NCBI GenBank assembly: GCA_030141605.1
Contig: JAQGDQ010000071.1
Span: 1 to 64,000 of the forward strand
Origin: Tubiluchus corallicola
Lineage: Eukaryota; Priapulida; Priapulimorpha; Priapulimorphida; Tubiluchidae
DNA length: 64,000 nucleotides
Direction: 5' to 3'
The notes below the pieces were generated by a model. It did no database searches. It saw only the letters and a list, made by a program, of their open reading frames with translations, and was not told where the DNA came from. A program made the position numbers and the translations under genes. Shown one piece after another: positions 45,501 to 47,990 of the stretch (positions are counted from its first letter, which is position 1; every line of letters starts with the position of its first letter).

Positions 45501-46403
45501 AGAAGCAGCCATTTTTCTTCGGTTTTTTTCTTTTGACAAGACCAAATTTTCGTCAGGAAGAGCCATCTACTGGATTTAAAAGTAATTTCAATTTGCTGTT
45601 GGAAAGTCCATAGGGTTGCTAAATGTTTTGCAGAAACGCGACAAAAACAATGGCTAACTTTAACAATGATTTCTCAAGGTTATGTTTTTCAGTGCGTAGC
45701 CTGCACCTCAACTTCAAAGCAGCTTAGAAATAACATAGAACGATGAACTTGGTATCAAAATGATCCTCACGAAATCGAGATTCAGGATATGTGAATAACT
45801 AGAAAAACTTAATGCCGACTTATGGACGATTTTTTTTTGCCATGCGAGCACAAATTTGTGCTAGAGGAGACAGTTAATCATAATATGTTTGCTTGTTTCA
45901 GACTCCAAAAGGGATCTACTTTATTCTGTCCCGGCAGTTGAATGCGTGAAGCAGCAAAAACAGATTTAATCACCGTTAAAATCTGAAGACAAAACTTTCT
46001 TAGAAATATCACATTTATAATGCCCACGATATCAAGATTTTGATACCATTTTAATAATTGAGCATGCTTGCGCTATGTATTATTTAGCTATGTACACAAC
46101 TCAATTTAGTGTATTCTTTCTTAATCAATCTGATAATAATTTTCAATTTCAGTGGGTTCTCACCTATGCTGGGTTTTCTGAGGGAGCATTGGTGTCATAC
46201 GCTAATGAGGGCACTGCCAATGCCATTATTTTGTATATGATAACTAATGAGGAGCTGGAGATTACAGTAAATGACAGGTGACACGATCTACCTTCACAAA
46301 AACACCTCATAATGTAAAATTTAATGAATTTAATGTGTGTGTTCTTTGCTTATGGTTCGTGACGCATCTAAACAAATTCAAGTCAATTTAGACATGCAAT
46401 AAA
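64..46403 (+). CDS. Multi-exon gene: CTLD x5 - EGF x5 - Sushi/CCP x6 - partial pentraxin mosaic protein (5' end missing)
   Basis: This is the gene-level entry; exons are listed separately. Joining the exons by splice phase gives one continuous reading frame with five C-type lectin domains, four complete or near-complete EGF modules plus one short EGF-like exon, six Sushi/CCP modules and the start of a pentraxin-like domain. Every module boundary is phase 1, the classic signature of exon shuffling. The lectin - EGF - CCP order is that of selectins, but the lectin domains are repeated and a pentraxin segment follows the CCPs, which selectins lack. Domain families of this kind act outside the cell in carbohydrate recognition, adhesion and complement-like defence; the role here is inferred. 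No start codon, signal peptide or membrane segment was seen, since the 5' end lies left of base 1. Whether all exons are in one transcript is not shown by DNA alone; two neighbouring genes remain possible. Confidence 0.72.
289..471 (+). CDS. CTLD1, first half exon
   Basis: This exon encodes the N-terminal half of a long-form C-type lectin domain. It starts VACHAGF, has a second cysteine in KSCYLL, then AKTYC followed by the conserved helix-like [12 protein letters not shown]. The first two cysteines are the extra N-terminal pair of long-form CTLDs; the cysteine of AKTYC should pair with the final VCEK cysteine in the next exon. Acceptor ttcccggaag and donor G|gtataaag give phase 1 to phase 1. 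The acceptor was chosen because it gives the same V-x-C start as CTLD2. Confidence 0.8.
882..1723 (+). repeat. 35-bp minisatellite (about 24 copies) in the CTLD1 intron
   Basis: A unit containing ctgcaagccatgttgttggc repeats head to tail with period 35 across the intron that splits CTLD1. The duplicate array at 8311-8868 has about 16 copies. Single-base variants (cttctgc / ctactgc, gttgttg / gttgctg) are mixed along the array. Confidence 0.95.
1784..1999 (+). CDS. CTLD1, second half exon
   Basis: This exon completes CTLD1. It reads [14 protein letters not shown]..., then WTWTSTGKK, the loop region [13 protein letters not shown], and ends FRPVCEK. EPD stands where lectins have EPN or QPD, and FDMD stands where many have WND, so sugar binding is possible but not canonical. 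The two cysteines that normally close the long loop are absent, leaving only the last cysteine. The acceptor is cttttag and the donor is AAAAAG|gtattt; both ends are phase 1, and the length of 216 bases is identical to the duplicate exon at 8928-9143. Confidence 0.88.
2391..2510. repeat. TA dinucleotide microsatellite
   Basis: Two runs of (TA)n separated by about 20 bases of mirrored sequence (gtacat and tgcatac) form an imperfect palindrome. A shorter version lies at 9505-9625 in the second duplicate. Confidence 0.95.
2602..3129. other. Intron sequence without recognised feature
   Basis: The stretch has short overlapping open frames on both strands (for example 2839-3021 minus and 2948-3136 plus) but no family resemblance. 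The minus frames are lysine-rich and could be an old transposon open frame; I cannot identify it. Confidence 0.4.
3130..3590 (+). repeat. 82-bp tandem repeat, about 5.5 copies
   Basis: A unit containing cattgatgccattgttgtgg repeats with period 82, ending just before the linker exon at 3683. Later units are almost identical to each other; the first is more diverged. Confidence 0.92.
3683..3775 (+). CDS. Linker exon between CTLD1 and CTLD2 (GC-AG intron follows)
   Basis: After the acceptor tttctattgcag the phase-1 frame reads [18 protein letters not shown] and on to AYISPE, 31 codons with no cysteine, acidic and polar. It joins the end of CTLD1 (phase 1) to the start of CTLD2 (phase 1). The only well-placed donor is CTGAAG|gcaagg, a GC donor; no GT donor keeps the frame nearby. 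No equivalent exon was found after CTLD3. Confidence 0.65.
4600..5050 (+). repeat. Dispersed repeat family B, copy 1
   Basis: The segment around the shared bases gattgatgatgatcgtgaaa through gcacacaac matches 43830-44245 in the same orientation at roughly 75-80 percent by eye. It has no open frame, and terminal repeats were not resolved. It is probably a non-autonomous transposon or ancient duplication. Confidence 0.75.
5156..5300. repeat. ATT/ATG trinucleotide microsatellite
   Basis: An ATT-rich trinucleotide tract with interruptions such as gttattgct; its open frame of isoleucines and valines is a by-product of the repeat. Confidence 0.95.
5485..5673 (+). CDS. CTLD2, first half exon
   Basis: The acceptor ttttttctgcag leads into a phase-1 frame that reads [10 protein letters not shown], then MHCYHFG, then [16 protein letters not shown]. 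It is homologous to the CTLD1 first half, with the same three cysteines, but clearly more diverged than CTLD1 is from CTLD3. The donor CACG|gtataaa keeps phase 1. Confidence 0.85.
5905..6400 (+). repeat. Dispersed repeat family A, copy 1 (uninterrupted)
   Basis: The stretch from caggatgatttttcac to gcaggcgctagta shares order and sequence with 12418-12737 plus 14046-14265 and, inverted, with 16000-16515. It has the empty-site bases cctgcatgagct, which show where the 1.3 kb insertion sits in copy 2. Confidence 0.75.
6860..7078 (+). CDS. CTLD2, second half exon
   Basis: The acceptor taataacttcag leads to [17 protein letters not shown], then [24 protein letters not shown] and the end HHPVCEK. 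QPW replaces the QPD/EPN motif, so classical calcium-dependent sugar binding is doubtful. As in CTLD1 and CTLD3, the inner loop cysteine pair is absent. Donor GAAAAAG|gtaatt, phase 1. Confidence 0.87.
7195..7325 (-). repeat. Partial inverted copy of dispersed repeat family E
   Basis: The bases around ttgacatttgaccaaatttt and the preceding 100 bases are the reverse complement of part of 29676-29760 and 45296-45380. The repeat begins just downstream of the CTLD2 exon. Confidence 0.6.
7493..7550 (+). pseudogene. Frameshifted duplicate of the linker exon
   Basis: This matches 64-123, but the A-run is ten bases rather than eight and four bases (ttaa) are missing after it. The net two-base loss throws the phase-1 frame into a TAA stop. 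Skipping the exon keeps the phase-1 junction from CTLD2 to CTLD3 intact. Confidence 0.5.
7716..7898 (+). CDS. CTLD3, first half exon
   Basis: This is the duplicate of the CTLD1 first half. By eye only four bases in 183 differ, two amino acids ([11 protein letters not shown] against [11 protein letters not shown]). Same splice sites, phase 1 at both ends, and the same three cysteines. Confidence 0.82.
8311..8868 (+). repeat. 35-bp minisatellite (about 16 copies) in the CTLD3 intron
   Basis: The same 35-bp unit as at 882-1723, in the same position within the duplicate intron but with fewer copies. Confidence 0.95.
8928..9143 (+). CDS. CTLD3, second half exon
   Basis: The first 95 or so bases are identical to the CTLD1 exon. 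After that 19 base changes occur in about 110 bases, 17 of them replacing amino acids. The loop reads [13 protein letters not shown] and then [19 protein letters not shown], ending FRPVCEK. EPS replaces EPD. Phase 1 at both ends, 216 bases. Confidence 0.88.
9505..9625. repeat. TA/TG microsatellite, imperfect palindrome
   Basis: A (TA)n tract followed by related short segments (catttgcatactatatatat). It corresponds to 2391-2510 in the first duplicate but is shorter and more broken. Confidence 0.9.
9680..10060. repeat. Inverted repeat pair around a 290-base segment
   Basis: The bases cttcgtctttactttctgtg and the following agctacttg near 9675-9724 recur as reverse complement at about 10010-10060. 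The segment between has a tetra/pentanucleotide run (ctaaactaaactaaac) near 9890. This looks like a small inverted-repeat transposon that captured the duplication edge. Confidence 0.55.
10061..11561. other. Intron sequence, no gene seen
   Basis: AT-rich intron between CTLD3 and CTLD4. A GC-rich patch at 11090-11380 (gaggccccctcgggggggg, then gcctaag- and gaggcccc-like pieces) resembles the ends of hAT-type miniature elements, but I could not place clean termini. Confidence 0.5.
11562..12038. mobile_element. hAT-like miniature transposon (477 bp)
   Basis: It begins CAGGGTCGGC and ends GACCCTG. The flanking 8-mers are aatgttat on the left and attgttat on the right, 7 of 8 matching, as expected for the 8-bp target duplication of hAT elements. 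It has no transposase, so it is non-autonomous. It ends about 65 bases before the CTLD4 exon. Confidence 0.75.
12104..12344 (+). CDS. CTLD4, first exon
   Basis: The acceptor tttcttttatcag gives a phase-1 frame reading [23 protein letters not shown], then [14 protein letters not shown] and [21 protein letters not shown]. Cysteine spacing fits a divergent CTLD first half with two extra cysteines (SYIEC, SKQC). It ends GAACC|gtaagt in phase 2. This domain has a different exon plan (three exons) from CTLD1-3, so it belongs to a different CTLD lineage. Confidence 0.82.
12418..14265 (+). repeat. Dispersed repeat family A, copy 2, split by an insertion
   Basis: The two parts, 12418-12737 and 14046-14265, together match copy 1 (5905-6400) and the reverse complement of copy 3 (16000-16515). 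The break coincides with the CATG duplicated at both edges of the 12738-14045 insertion. Confidence 0.75.
12738..14045. mobile_element. 1308-bp insertion with CATG target duplication
   Basis: It starts TGTAATGGCCC and ends GGGTCCTTACA; these are near inverted repeats (9 of 11) and also give TG...CA ends. CATG flanks it on both sides, and two empty copies of the host repeat have a single catgagct. A TG...CA element with a 4-base duplication suggests a solo LTR of a Gypsy-type element; short inverted ends would also fit a DNA transposon. No transposase or reverse transcriptase frame is seen inside. Confidence 0.7.
14266..15999. other. Intron sequence, no gene seen
   Basis: AT-rich sequence between the two inverted family A copies. 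Open frames such as 14897-15085 and 15582-15764 show no domain and no splice context. Confidence 0.5.
16000..16515 (-). repeat. Dispersed repeat family A, copy 3 (inverted)
   Basis: Reverse complement of copies 1 and 2; for example gtttgtgatgtcatcaatgg here mirrors attgatgacatcacaaac at 12570-12590. With copy 2 it brackets a 4.1 kb inverted structure inside the CTLD4 intron. Confidence 0.75.
16798..16877 (+). CDS. CTLD4, second exon
   Basis: The acceptor cattttaaacag, joined in phase 2, gives [20 protein letters not shown] and SVDLSNY, ending TATG|gtgagt in phase 1. [10 protein letters not shown] is the WIGL-type core strand of CTLDs. The match of phases on both sides supports the exon. Confidence 0.85.
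17401..17547 (+). CDS. CTLD4, third exon
   Basis: After a strong acceptor (ttttttttccattcag) the frame reads [20 protein letters not shown], then [15 protein letters not shown] and LPERAYLP. It carries the canonical last three CTLD cysteines (DDGC, FPC, YIC), so CTLD4 keeps the inner loop disulfide that CTLD1-3 lack. No EPN/QPD/WND motif is present. Donor CCAG|gtgagt, phase 1. Confidence 0.85.
17698..17830 (+). repeat. 33-bp tandem repeat, 4 copies
   Basis: Units with cttccgaaaagagttagcct repeat with period 33 just after the CTLD4 exon. Since 33 is a multiple of three, the frame stays open, but the region is past a good splice donor. Confidence 0.9.
17913..18087 (+). CDS. CTLD5, first exon
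   Basis: The acceptor tatattcag leads to [20 protein letters not shown], then [20 protein letters not shown] and [12 protein letters not shown], ending AATAT|gtaagta in phase 2. The C-P-x-G-Y...Y-S-C-V start and the DAC helix are typical of the first half of a long-form CTLD. Confidence 0.82.
18210..18604. mobile_element. Miniature transposon, family D copy 1
   Basis: It begins CCAGGGGCGTATTAACC and ends GATACGCCTCTGG; the ends are inverted repeats (CCAG-GGCGTAT). The same element, same orientation, is at 28009-28433 and partly at 61880-62050. CAGGGGCG-type ends suggest a hAT relative, but I could not confirm the 8-bp target duplication. Confidence 0.65.
18771..19283. mobile_element. Mariner-like element remnant (513 bp)
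   Basis: The left end TACCGGGTGTCTCAAAAGTT and the reverse complement of the right end TACAGGGTGTCGCATAAGTT agree at most positions and include the TA target site. This matches Tc1/mariner-type termini. Internal open frames on both strands (18856-19053 plus, 18885-19142 minus) show no D,D,D transposase motif, so it is a deletion derivative. Confidence 0.75.
19341..19432 (+). CDS. CTLD5, second exon
   Basis: The acceptor tgattcgcag with phase 2 gives [20 protein letters not shown] and then [11 protein letters not shown], ending GCAG|gttt in phase 1. FWPGIRFS takes the place of the W-I-G-L core strand. The donor is weak (gtttga), but the phase fits both neighbours and CTLD4 has the same three-exon plan. 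Confidence 0.72.
19433..20993. other. CTLD5 intron with tRNA-like SINE fragment
   Basis: Near 20228-20295 the bases tagtctattgatag and, about 40 bases later, ggttcaatac look like the A and B boxes of a RNA polymerase III promoter, so this is probably the head of a tRNA-derived SINE. A 60-base segment at 19968-20040 resembles 17648-17705. Nothing else is supported. Confidence 0.4.
20994..21218 (+). CDS. CTLD5, third exon
   Basis: The frame reads [20 protein letters not shown], then [32 protein letters not shown] and [15 protein letters not shown]...APC...FIC are the last three conserved CTLD cysteines; two further cysteines (TPC, TQC) add a probable extra disulfide. WGNRSGTPC aligns with the W-x-D-x-x-C end of classical CTLDs. 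Acceptor tcactatgttcag, donor ACAG|gtaaga, phase 1 both ends. This is the last lectin domain before the EGF modules. Confidence 0.87.
21864..21938 (+). CDS. Short EGF-like exon (incomplete)
   Basis: The acceptor tttttctatttcag leads to [20 protein letters not shown] and then GYECD, ending GACG|gtatgt. Four cysteines are spaced like the first four of an EGF module, but the last two are missing. Phase 1 at both ends keeps the frame. It sits where selectins have their EGF domain, directly after the lectin domain. Confidence 0.72.
22222..22712 (-). mobile_element. RTE-type non-LTR retrotransposon tail
   Basis: On the minus strand an open frame at 22369-22596 contains [20 protein letters not shown] and then [18 protein letters not shown], the C-terminal part of a reverse transcriptase protein. 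Further on, in a shifted frame, comes [16 protein letters not shown], a common end of such ORFs, followed by a GAA-GAA microsatellite tail. Frameshifts and loss of the 5' part show it is dead. The 22600-22712 part (gtcaggaagggcatctgcct on the minus strand) looks like 3'-UTR sequence placed before the coding fragment, so it is rearranged. Confidence 0.82.
22995..23390 (+). repeat. Dispersed repeat family C, copy 1
   Basis: Shares blocks such as catgatcatgaactgcagtg with the reverse complement of 44330-44715, including flanking tgacatca and tgacgtca-rich parts. No coding potential seen. Confidence 0.65.
24043..24156 (+). CDS. EGF module exon
   Basis: The acceptor tttattacttag gives a phase-1 frame: [20 protein letters not shown], then [18 protein letters not shown]. 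All six EGF cysteines are present with normal spacing (C-x4-C-x5-C-x8-C-x-C-x8-C) and the G-F-x-G-x-x-C end. Donor ATAG|gtaagt, phase 1. Confidence 0.93.
24335..24800. repeat. TA-rich tract and short direct repeats
   Basis: A (TA)n run at 24338-24362 is followed, near 24750-24815, by repeats of cttatcgtatcttatcatag and cttatgtataa. Ordinary intron sequence otherwise. Confidence 0.7.
25415..25672 (+). repeat. 42-bp tandem repeat, 6 copies
   Basis: Units containing acattgacatcgtatcatct repeat with period 42, a multiple of three, so the frame stays open; no splice sites surround it and it lies within the EGF intron. Confidence 0.93.
25875..26180 (+). repeat. Three tandem copies of an about 98-bp unit with a palindrome
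   Basis: Each copy has cctcaaaatgaagccaacgg, the palindromic ctgttgatcaacag and ending aaacactgggaggcgccac. It lies about 110 bases before the next EGF exon. Confidence 0.88.
26293..26436 (+). CDS. Calcium-binding EGF exon
   Basis: The frame begins [20 protein letters not shown], then [32 protein letters not shown] and the later N-x-x-G-S-Y are the calcium-binding EGF consensus. The spacer between cysteines 2 and 3 carries an extra cysteine (HKC). Acceptor gattttag, donor ACAG|gtaaac, phase 1 both ends. Confidence 0.9.
26437..27339. other. EGF intron, possible miniature element
   Basis: Between 26783 and 27118 the sequence starts ggctgggttataaccatttg and ends with tgggacctataccttggtaa, weak inverted ends around an AT-rich core with ggggcctcatc near one side. 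It could be another hAT-like miniature element; the ends are not clean. Confidence 0.3.
27340..27603 (+). CDS. Double calcium-binding EGF exon
   Basis: One exon encodes two modules. The first is [37 protein letters not shown]...GTMC; the second is [40 protein letters not shown]. Both start D-I-D-E-C and have aromatic-calcium motifs, so they should form a rigid calcium-stabilised pair. Acceptor gttactgtag, donor CAATA|gtaagt; phase 1. Confidence 0.94.
28009..28433. mobile_element. Miniature transposon, family D copy 2
   Basis: It begins CCAGAGGTGTATTAACC and ends GATATGCCCCTGG and matches 18210-18604 along its length, including the tagcctagggtgccaaag block near the left end. Confidence 0.65.
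28434..29294. other. Intron sequence, no gene seen
   Basis: The minus open frame at 28732-28929 (containing [17 protein letters not shown]) and the text to 29100 resemble the C-terminal region of reverse transcriptase ORFs, in which a short zinc-knuckle-like H-x-x-x-C piece follows the polymerase, but there is too little to be sure. Confidence 0.3.
29295..29477 (+). CDS. Sushi/CCP module 1
   Basis: The frame reads [20 protein letters not shown], then [34 protein letters not shown]. Four cysteines and the G-x-W-x-x-P signature make it a complete CCP module. Acceptor tgttttcag, donor CAATA|gtaagt, phase 1 on both sides. It follows the EGF block as in selectins. Confidence 0.94.
29601..30060 (+). 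repeat. Dispersed repeat family E, copy 1
   Basis: Matches 45215-45690 in the same orientation through blocks such as cgtcaggaagagccatctac and acaatggctaactttaaca. No coding frame; function unknown. Confidence 0.8.
30355..31012. mobile_element. Possible hAT-like element
   Basis: The left end has gtagcggatagccctatagg and gaagcctaaggcccggga; the right end has caagcctaaggcccataaaa and atccgccgctgc. These are roughly inverted, as in non-autonomous hAT elements. A tract of about 15-bp repeats (gtttacacaattcaag) is at 30465-30555. Confidence 0.45.
31060..31142 (-). ncRNA. tRNA-like SINE head
   Basis: On the minus strand the bases cagctcatgggtagcgtact resemble a pol III A box and ggttcaactacc, about 35 bases later, a B box. 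The acceptor stem does not pair well, so this is a tRNA-derived SINE rather than a tRNA gene. Confidence 0.5.
31143..32130. other. Intron sequence, no gene seen
   Basis: The minus open frame 31088-31552 (154 codons, for example [20 protein letters not shown]) shows no domain I recognise; it overlaps the SINE and may be part of a longer decayed element. Confidence 0.35.
32131..32313 (+). CDS. Sushi/CCP module 2
   Basis: The frame reads [18 protein letters not shown], then [36 protein letters not shown]. Cysteine order and the W-I-P-P-L-V-D-C end are canonical. Acceptor tatgctttag, donor GAAG|gtaatt, phase 1. Confidence 0.93.
32390..33270 (+). repeat. 41-bp minisatellite, about 20 copies
   Basis: Units around gcaaagtgttcattgcccat repeat with period 41 in the intron between CCP2 and CCP3. 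Copies in the middle are near identical; the edges are diverged, as expected if turnover happens in the centre. Confidence 0.94.
33413..33498 (+). CDS. Sushi/CCP module 3, first half
   Basis: The frame reads [20 protein letters not shown] and EPPQGTNVV, ending at GTG|gtacgt in phase 0. This is the only CCP in the gene split by an intron. The split at the second-cysteine strand is a known position for phase-0 or phase-2 introns in CCP modules. Confidence 0.85.
33794..33899 (+). CDS. Sushi/CCP module 3, second half
   Basis: The phase-0 frame reads [20 protein letters not shown] and then [15 protein letters not shown], ending CAAG|gtaggt in phase 1. VTCDEGYEL joined to the previous exon's GTNVV gives a perfect CCP core; FTWVP is the W-x-P signature. 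Confidence 0.9.
33925..36275 (+). repeat. 26-bp minisatellite array, about 90 copies, with 130-bp higher-order repeat
   Basis: Unit cttgtattagtagaaacatt plus six bases (gatgta) repeats with period 26 for about 2.35 kb. Between about 34190 and 34735 five successive 130-bp blocks, each of five variant monomers (gaggtacttgtgctag, then gatgttcatg, gatgtacgtg variants), recur in fixed order. Several monomers have lost one A in the aaaca run (gtagaacatt), giving 25-bp units. Confidence 0.96.
36537..36745 (+). CDS. Sushi/CCP module 4
   Basis: The frame reads [20 protein letters not shown], then [38 protein letters not shown]. Four CCP cysteines are present; the first inter-cysteine segment is longer than usual. 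Acceptor gacattttag, donor AATG|gtttgt (weak), phase 1. Confidence 0.9.
36927..37489. mobile_element. hAT-like miniature transposon (563 bp)
   Basis: It starts CAGGGCCGTTTC and ends GAAAAGGCCCTG, inverted termini. The flanking 8-mers are atagtact and ataatgct, 6 of 8 matching. It contains ggccgttacccagggccccg near the left end, a composition seen in many invertebrate hAT miniature elements. Confidence 0.7.
37580..37771 (+). CDS. Sushi/CCP module 5
   Basis: The frame reads [20 protein letters not shown], then [36 protein letters not shown]. Complete CCP module with G-E-W. Acceptor tgctcgtag, donor CATG|gtagga, phase 1. Confidence 0.92.
37917..38832 (+). repeat. 65-bp tandem repeat, 14 copies, carrying splice-like sites
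   Basis: A unit with ttagtcttagtaagtggtgt repeats with period 65 and few changes. Each unit contains a donor-like gtaagt and an acceptor-like gttgtcctag. It begins just after a good acceptor-like site (tttgtttccag) near 37906. Confidence 0.95.
38925..39380. repeat. 36-bp tandem repeat, about 12 copies
   Basis: Units with cctgtacaataagcattggg repeat with period 36. Because 36 is divisible by three, long open frames appear in several frames on both strands; all are repeat by-products. Confidence 0.93.
40083..40280 (+). CDS. Sushi/CCP module 6
   Basis: The frame reads [20 protein letters not shown], then [39 protein letters not shown]-x-M, F-S-C and W-S-H-P-V-P-E-C are textbook CCP motifs. Acceptor tgtttgttttag, donor TGTG|gtatgt, phase 1. 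Confidence 0.93.
40281..41126. other. Intron sequence, no gene seen
   Basis: Plain AT-rich sequence with no splice-bounded open frame, no long repeat and no clear element termini. Confidence 0.5.
41127..42430 (+). repeat. Long-unit tandem repeat (about 185 bp, about 6 copies) inside a hAT-like element
   Basis: The left edge has ccagtggtgggattaatgca and gtaactataactagtt runs, like the ends of some hAT elements. From about 41311 a unit with gtattgtaccgttgattcat and ggaattgtaactgtaactag repeats with spacing of about 181-187 bases. Two variant units alternate (tccattgcattg and tccgttgtactg), a two-unit higher-order repeat. Confidence 0.85.
42644..42715 (+). CDS. Doubtful extra exon after CCP6
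   Basis: After tgtttttgattag a phase-1 frame reads [20 protein letters not shown] and EDFNG before a stop six bases on. Its only donor is the weak AATG|gtcttt. It would be in phase with both neighbours, but it has no domain and two cysteines only. Skipping it also keeps the frame. Confidence 0.25.
42807..42877 (+). CDS. Joining exon before the pentraxin segment
   Basis: The acceptor atcaagtttcag gives a phase-1 start [20 protein letters not shown] and TEDD, ending GAT|gtaaga in phase 0. It links the phase-1 end of CCP6 to the phase-0 start of the pentraxin exon, the same phase switch seen in the minus-strand gene (63943-63971 to 62983-63101), where it precedes the pentraxin W. Confidence 0.6.
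43830..44245 (+). repeat. Dispersed repeat family B, copy 2
   Basis: Matches 4600-5050, same orientation; for example cgattgatgatgatcgtgaa and cctagttcattttttcttgt. Confidence 0.75.
44330..44715 (-). repeat. Dispersed repeat family C, copy 2 (inverted)
   Basis: Reverse complement of the 22995-23390 repeat, including the block read on this strand as cagttcatgatcatgc and the flanking tgacgtcac. Confidence 0.65.
45215..45690 (+). repeat. Dispersed repeat family E, copy 2
   Basis: Same order of sequence as 29601-30060: gcaaaccaaaaccgcc, the cgtcaggaagagccatctac block and acaatggctaactttaaca. It lies in the intron before the pentraxin-like exon. Confidence 0.8.
46153..46280 (+). CDS. Pentraxin-like domain, first core exon (splice continues or stops at TGA)
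   Basis: After ttttcaatttcag the phase-0 frame reads [20 protein letters not shown], then [20 protein letters not shown] and DR. The SYA...NAIILY...LEITVND pattern is the N-terminal strand set of a pentraxin (in the family: SYAT, NEILL, LLINDK). The matching exon of the minus gene has the same phase 0 to phase 2 ends. Donor GACAG|gtgaca keeps that phase, but no exon with the W-H-x-x-C-x-T-W signature follows on this strand. If the donor is not used, TGA follows at once and an AATAAA lies 118 bases on. Confidence 0.72.
46398..46403 (+). terminator. Candidate polyadenylation signal
   Basis: AATAAA followed by gtgaacagtgtggatg, a GT-rich downstream element. It would end the transcript soon after the TGA at 46278-46280. 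Confidence 0.4.
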
Positions 46404-47290
46404 GTGAACAGTGTGGATGATATAGCCAAATTCCGTTTTGCCCTGAAAGAATTGTCCAAAATGTCCTATAAGAATAGTTTTGTCCGCTTTTGCGTTTACT
46501 ATGGTGTTCTTTATCCAAACAATAATAACAACAAAGCAAAAAACTGTGTTGATAAATTTTGAATTACCACAATTCAGTTTCTGTGTTTAGTGGGCCGTAA
46601 CAGTTTTCAGGAATTTTGATATTTTAGTATTGTTATTGCTATATCAGTTTTGCTATAATGCACATCAACTTTTATTATCTTGAAGAGTCACCACTCATGA
46701 TTAAAAAAATATAATAAATTTAATTTTTTTGCACTTAATGATATAATGCATATCGATGCGTCACCTACAGGCAGTTGAACAAACTAATTCCAAAATAACT
46801 AATATCAACAGACAATAAAAACTTTATTTAAAAAGTAGATTAAAGCTAAAATGTAATTTGTGTTAAGATTGTCCCCCTTTTTATATCGACTATCTTGTTT
46901 TTTGCGTGATTTACTATAAGATGCCTGTTACGGCTTTAGTTGAGTGCATTTAAAGCTCTGTACAGCACAGAAACAGCACAAATGCAAAAGCTGGAAAAAT
47001 GGTACATATATATATTAATTTGATCCAATTGATTTCTTTTATAAAACTAGAATGCGCTCAGTAAGAAGCAGATCTTTTGATTAAAAAAAATTAACGCTGT
47101 GATAAACAAGCAAACATACAAAATGTGCCTGTATCAGTATTACATAGTCTGGCAAAAACTGACAAAATATTTGTTCATTAAATAGATTTATAATCAGTAA
47201 TGCACGAATGTTACACATAGTGTTTGTCTACCCTTTAACCATTAGTTTTGGCGATGGTAATAGATTGACAAATATATACATATTTACGTA
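46404..47290. other. Intergenic sequence, no gene seen
   Basis: AT-rich, no splice-bounded open frame. I searched this strand for the missing second pentraxin exon and did not find its W-H-x-x-C motif here. Confidence 0.5.
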
Positions 47291-47700
47291 CTTATAAGGT
47301 TATACACATTAACAAGTAAAGGTCATAGACAACGTTACACAGTTTAGCAAGCAAGAATTTCTCGAAATGGAACCTGGAATTAACTTGTAGTTGTTTGTCC
47401 AGGTGGAGATAACAGAAAGAAATACTAAACACTCCCTCTGAGACTTTTGAACGTGGTGTTTGGTCAAGTTTTGCGTAGAAAGAACCGGCGAAAAGATTCC
47501 CATTTTGGCAGCCAATACCCGCCTTTCTCCACAAAGTTTCCTGGAAATCTGTTAGGTATTTCTTTCGTAATAGGCTTACTGGCTGCCATAACAGACAAGA
47601 AACAACCAAACAAACAAGCAAACACACACACAAACAAACGATCAAACAAATTGTGCTGAATGATAATTTCTTTAGCAATGTAAAAATAACTAAAATAATT
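47290..47700 (-). repeat. Decayed repeat with CAAA-rich tail
   Basis: Overlapping minus-strand frames (47292-47678 and 47309-47515) lie next to a caaacaaacaagcaaacacac stretch. The bases ggcagccaata and actggctgcca form a weak inverted pair around 47507-47586. This looks like transposon debris, family unknown. Confidence 0.35.
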
Positions 47701-47739
47701 ATCCACCACTATAACTCTAACCCTTAACATATTTTACTA

Positions 47740-47990
47740 ATTGTGCCGTTTTTCCTGTACCATTTTTACCGTACCATCTTTTGCTGCGCTATTTTTTTCC
47801 TGTGCCATTTTTACCTGTGTCATTTTGCCTATTTTTCGATTTGTGCCATTATCTCAGTGCCATTTTTGCTGCGCCATTTTACTGCACCATTTTTCCTGTG
47901 CCATTTTTACCAAACAATTTTTTCTGTCCTATTTTTTCTGTGCCATTTTTAACAAACAATTTTTCCTGTGCCATTTTTACCTACGTTCGT
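47740..47990 (+). repeat. Pyrimidine-rich degenerate repeat
   Basis: About sixteen loose copies of the word tgtgccatttttac in variable spacing. The cysteine- and phenylalanine-rich open frames across it (47741-48106 and others) come from the repeat. Confidence 0.85.
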
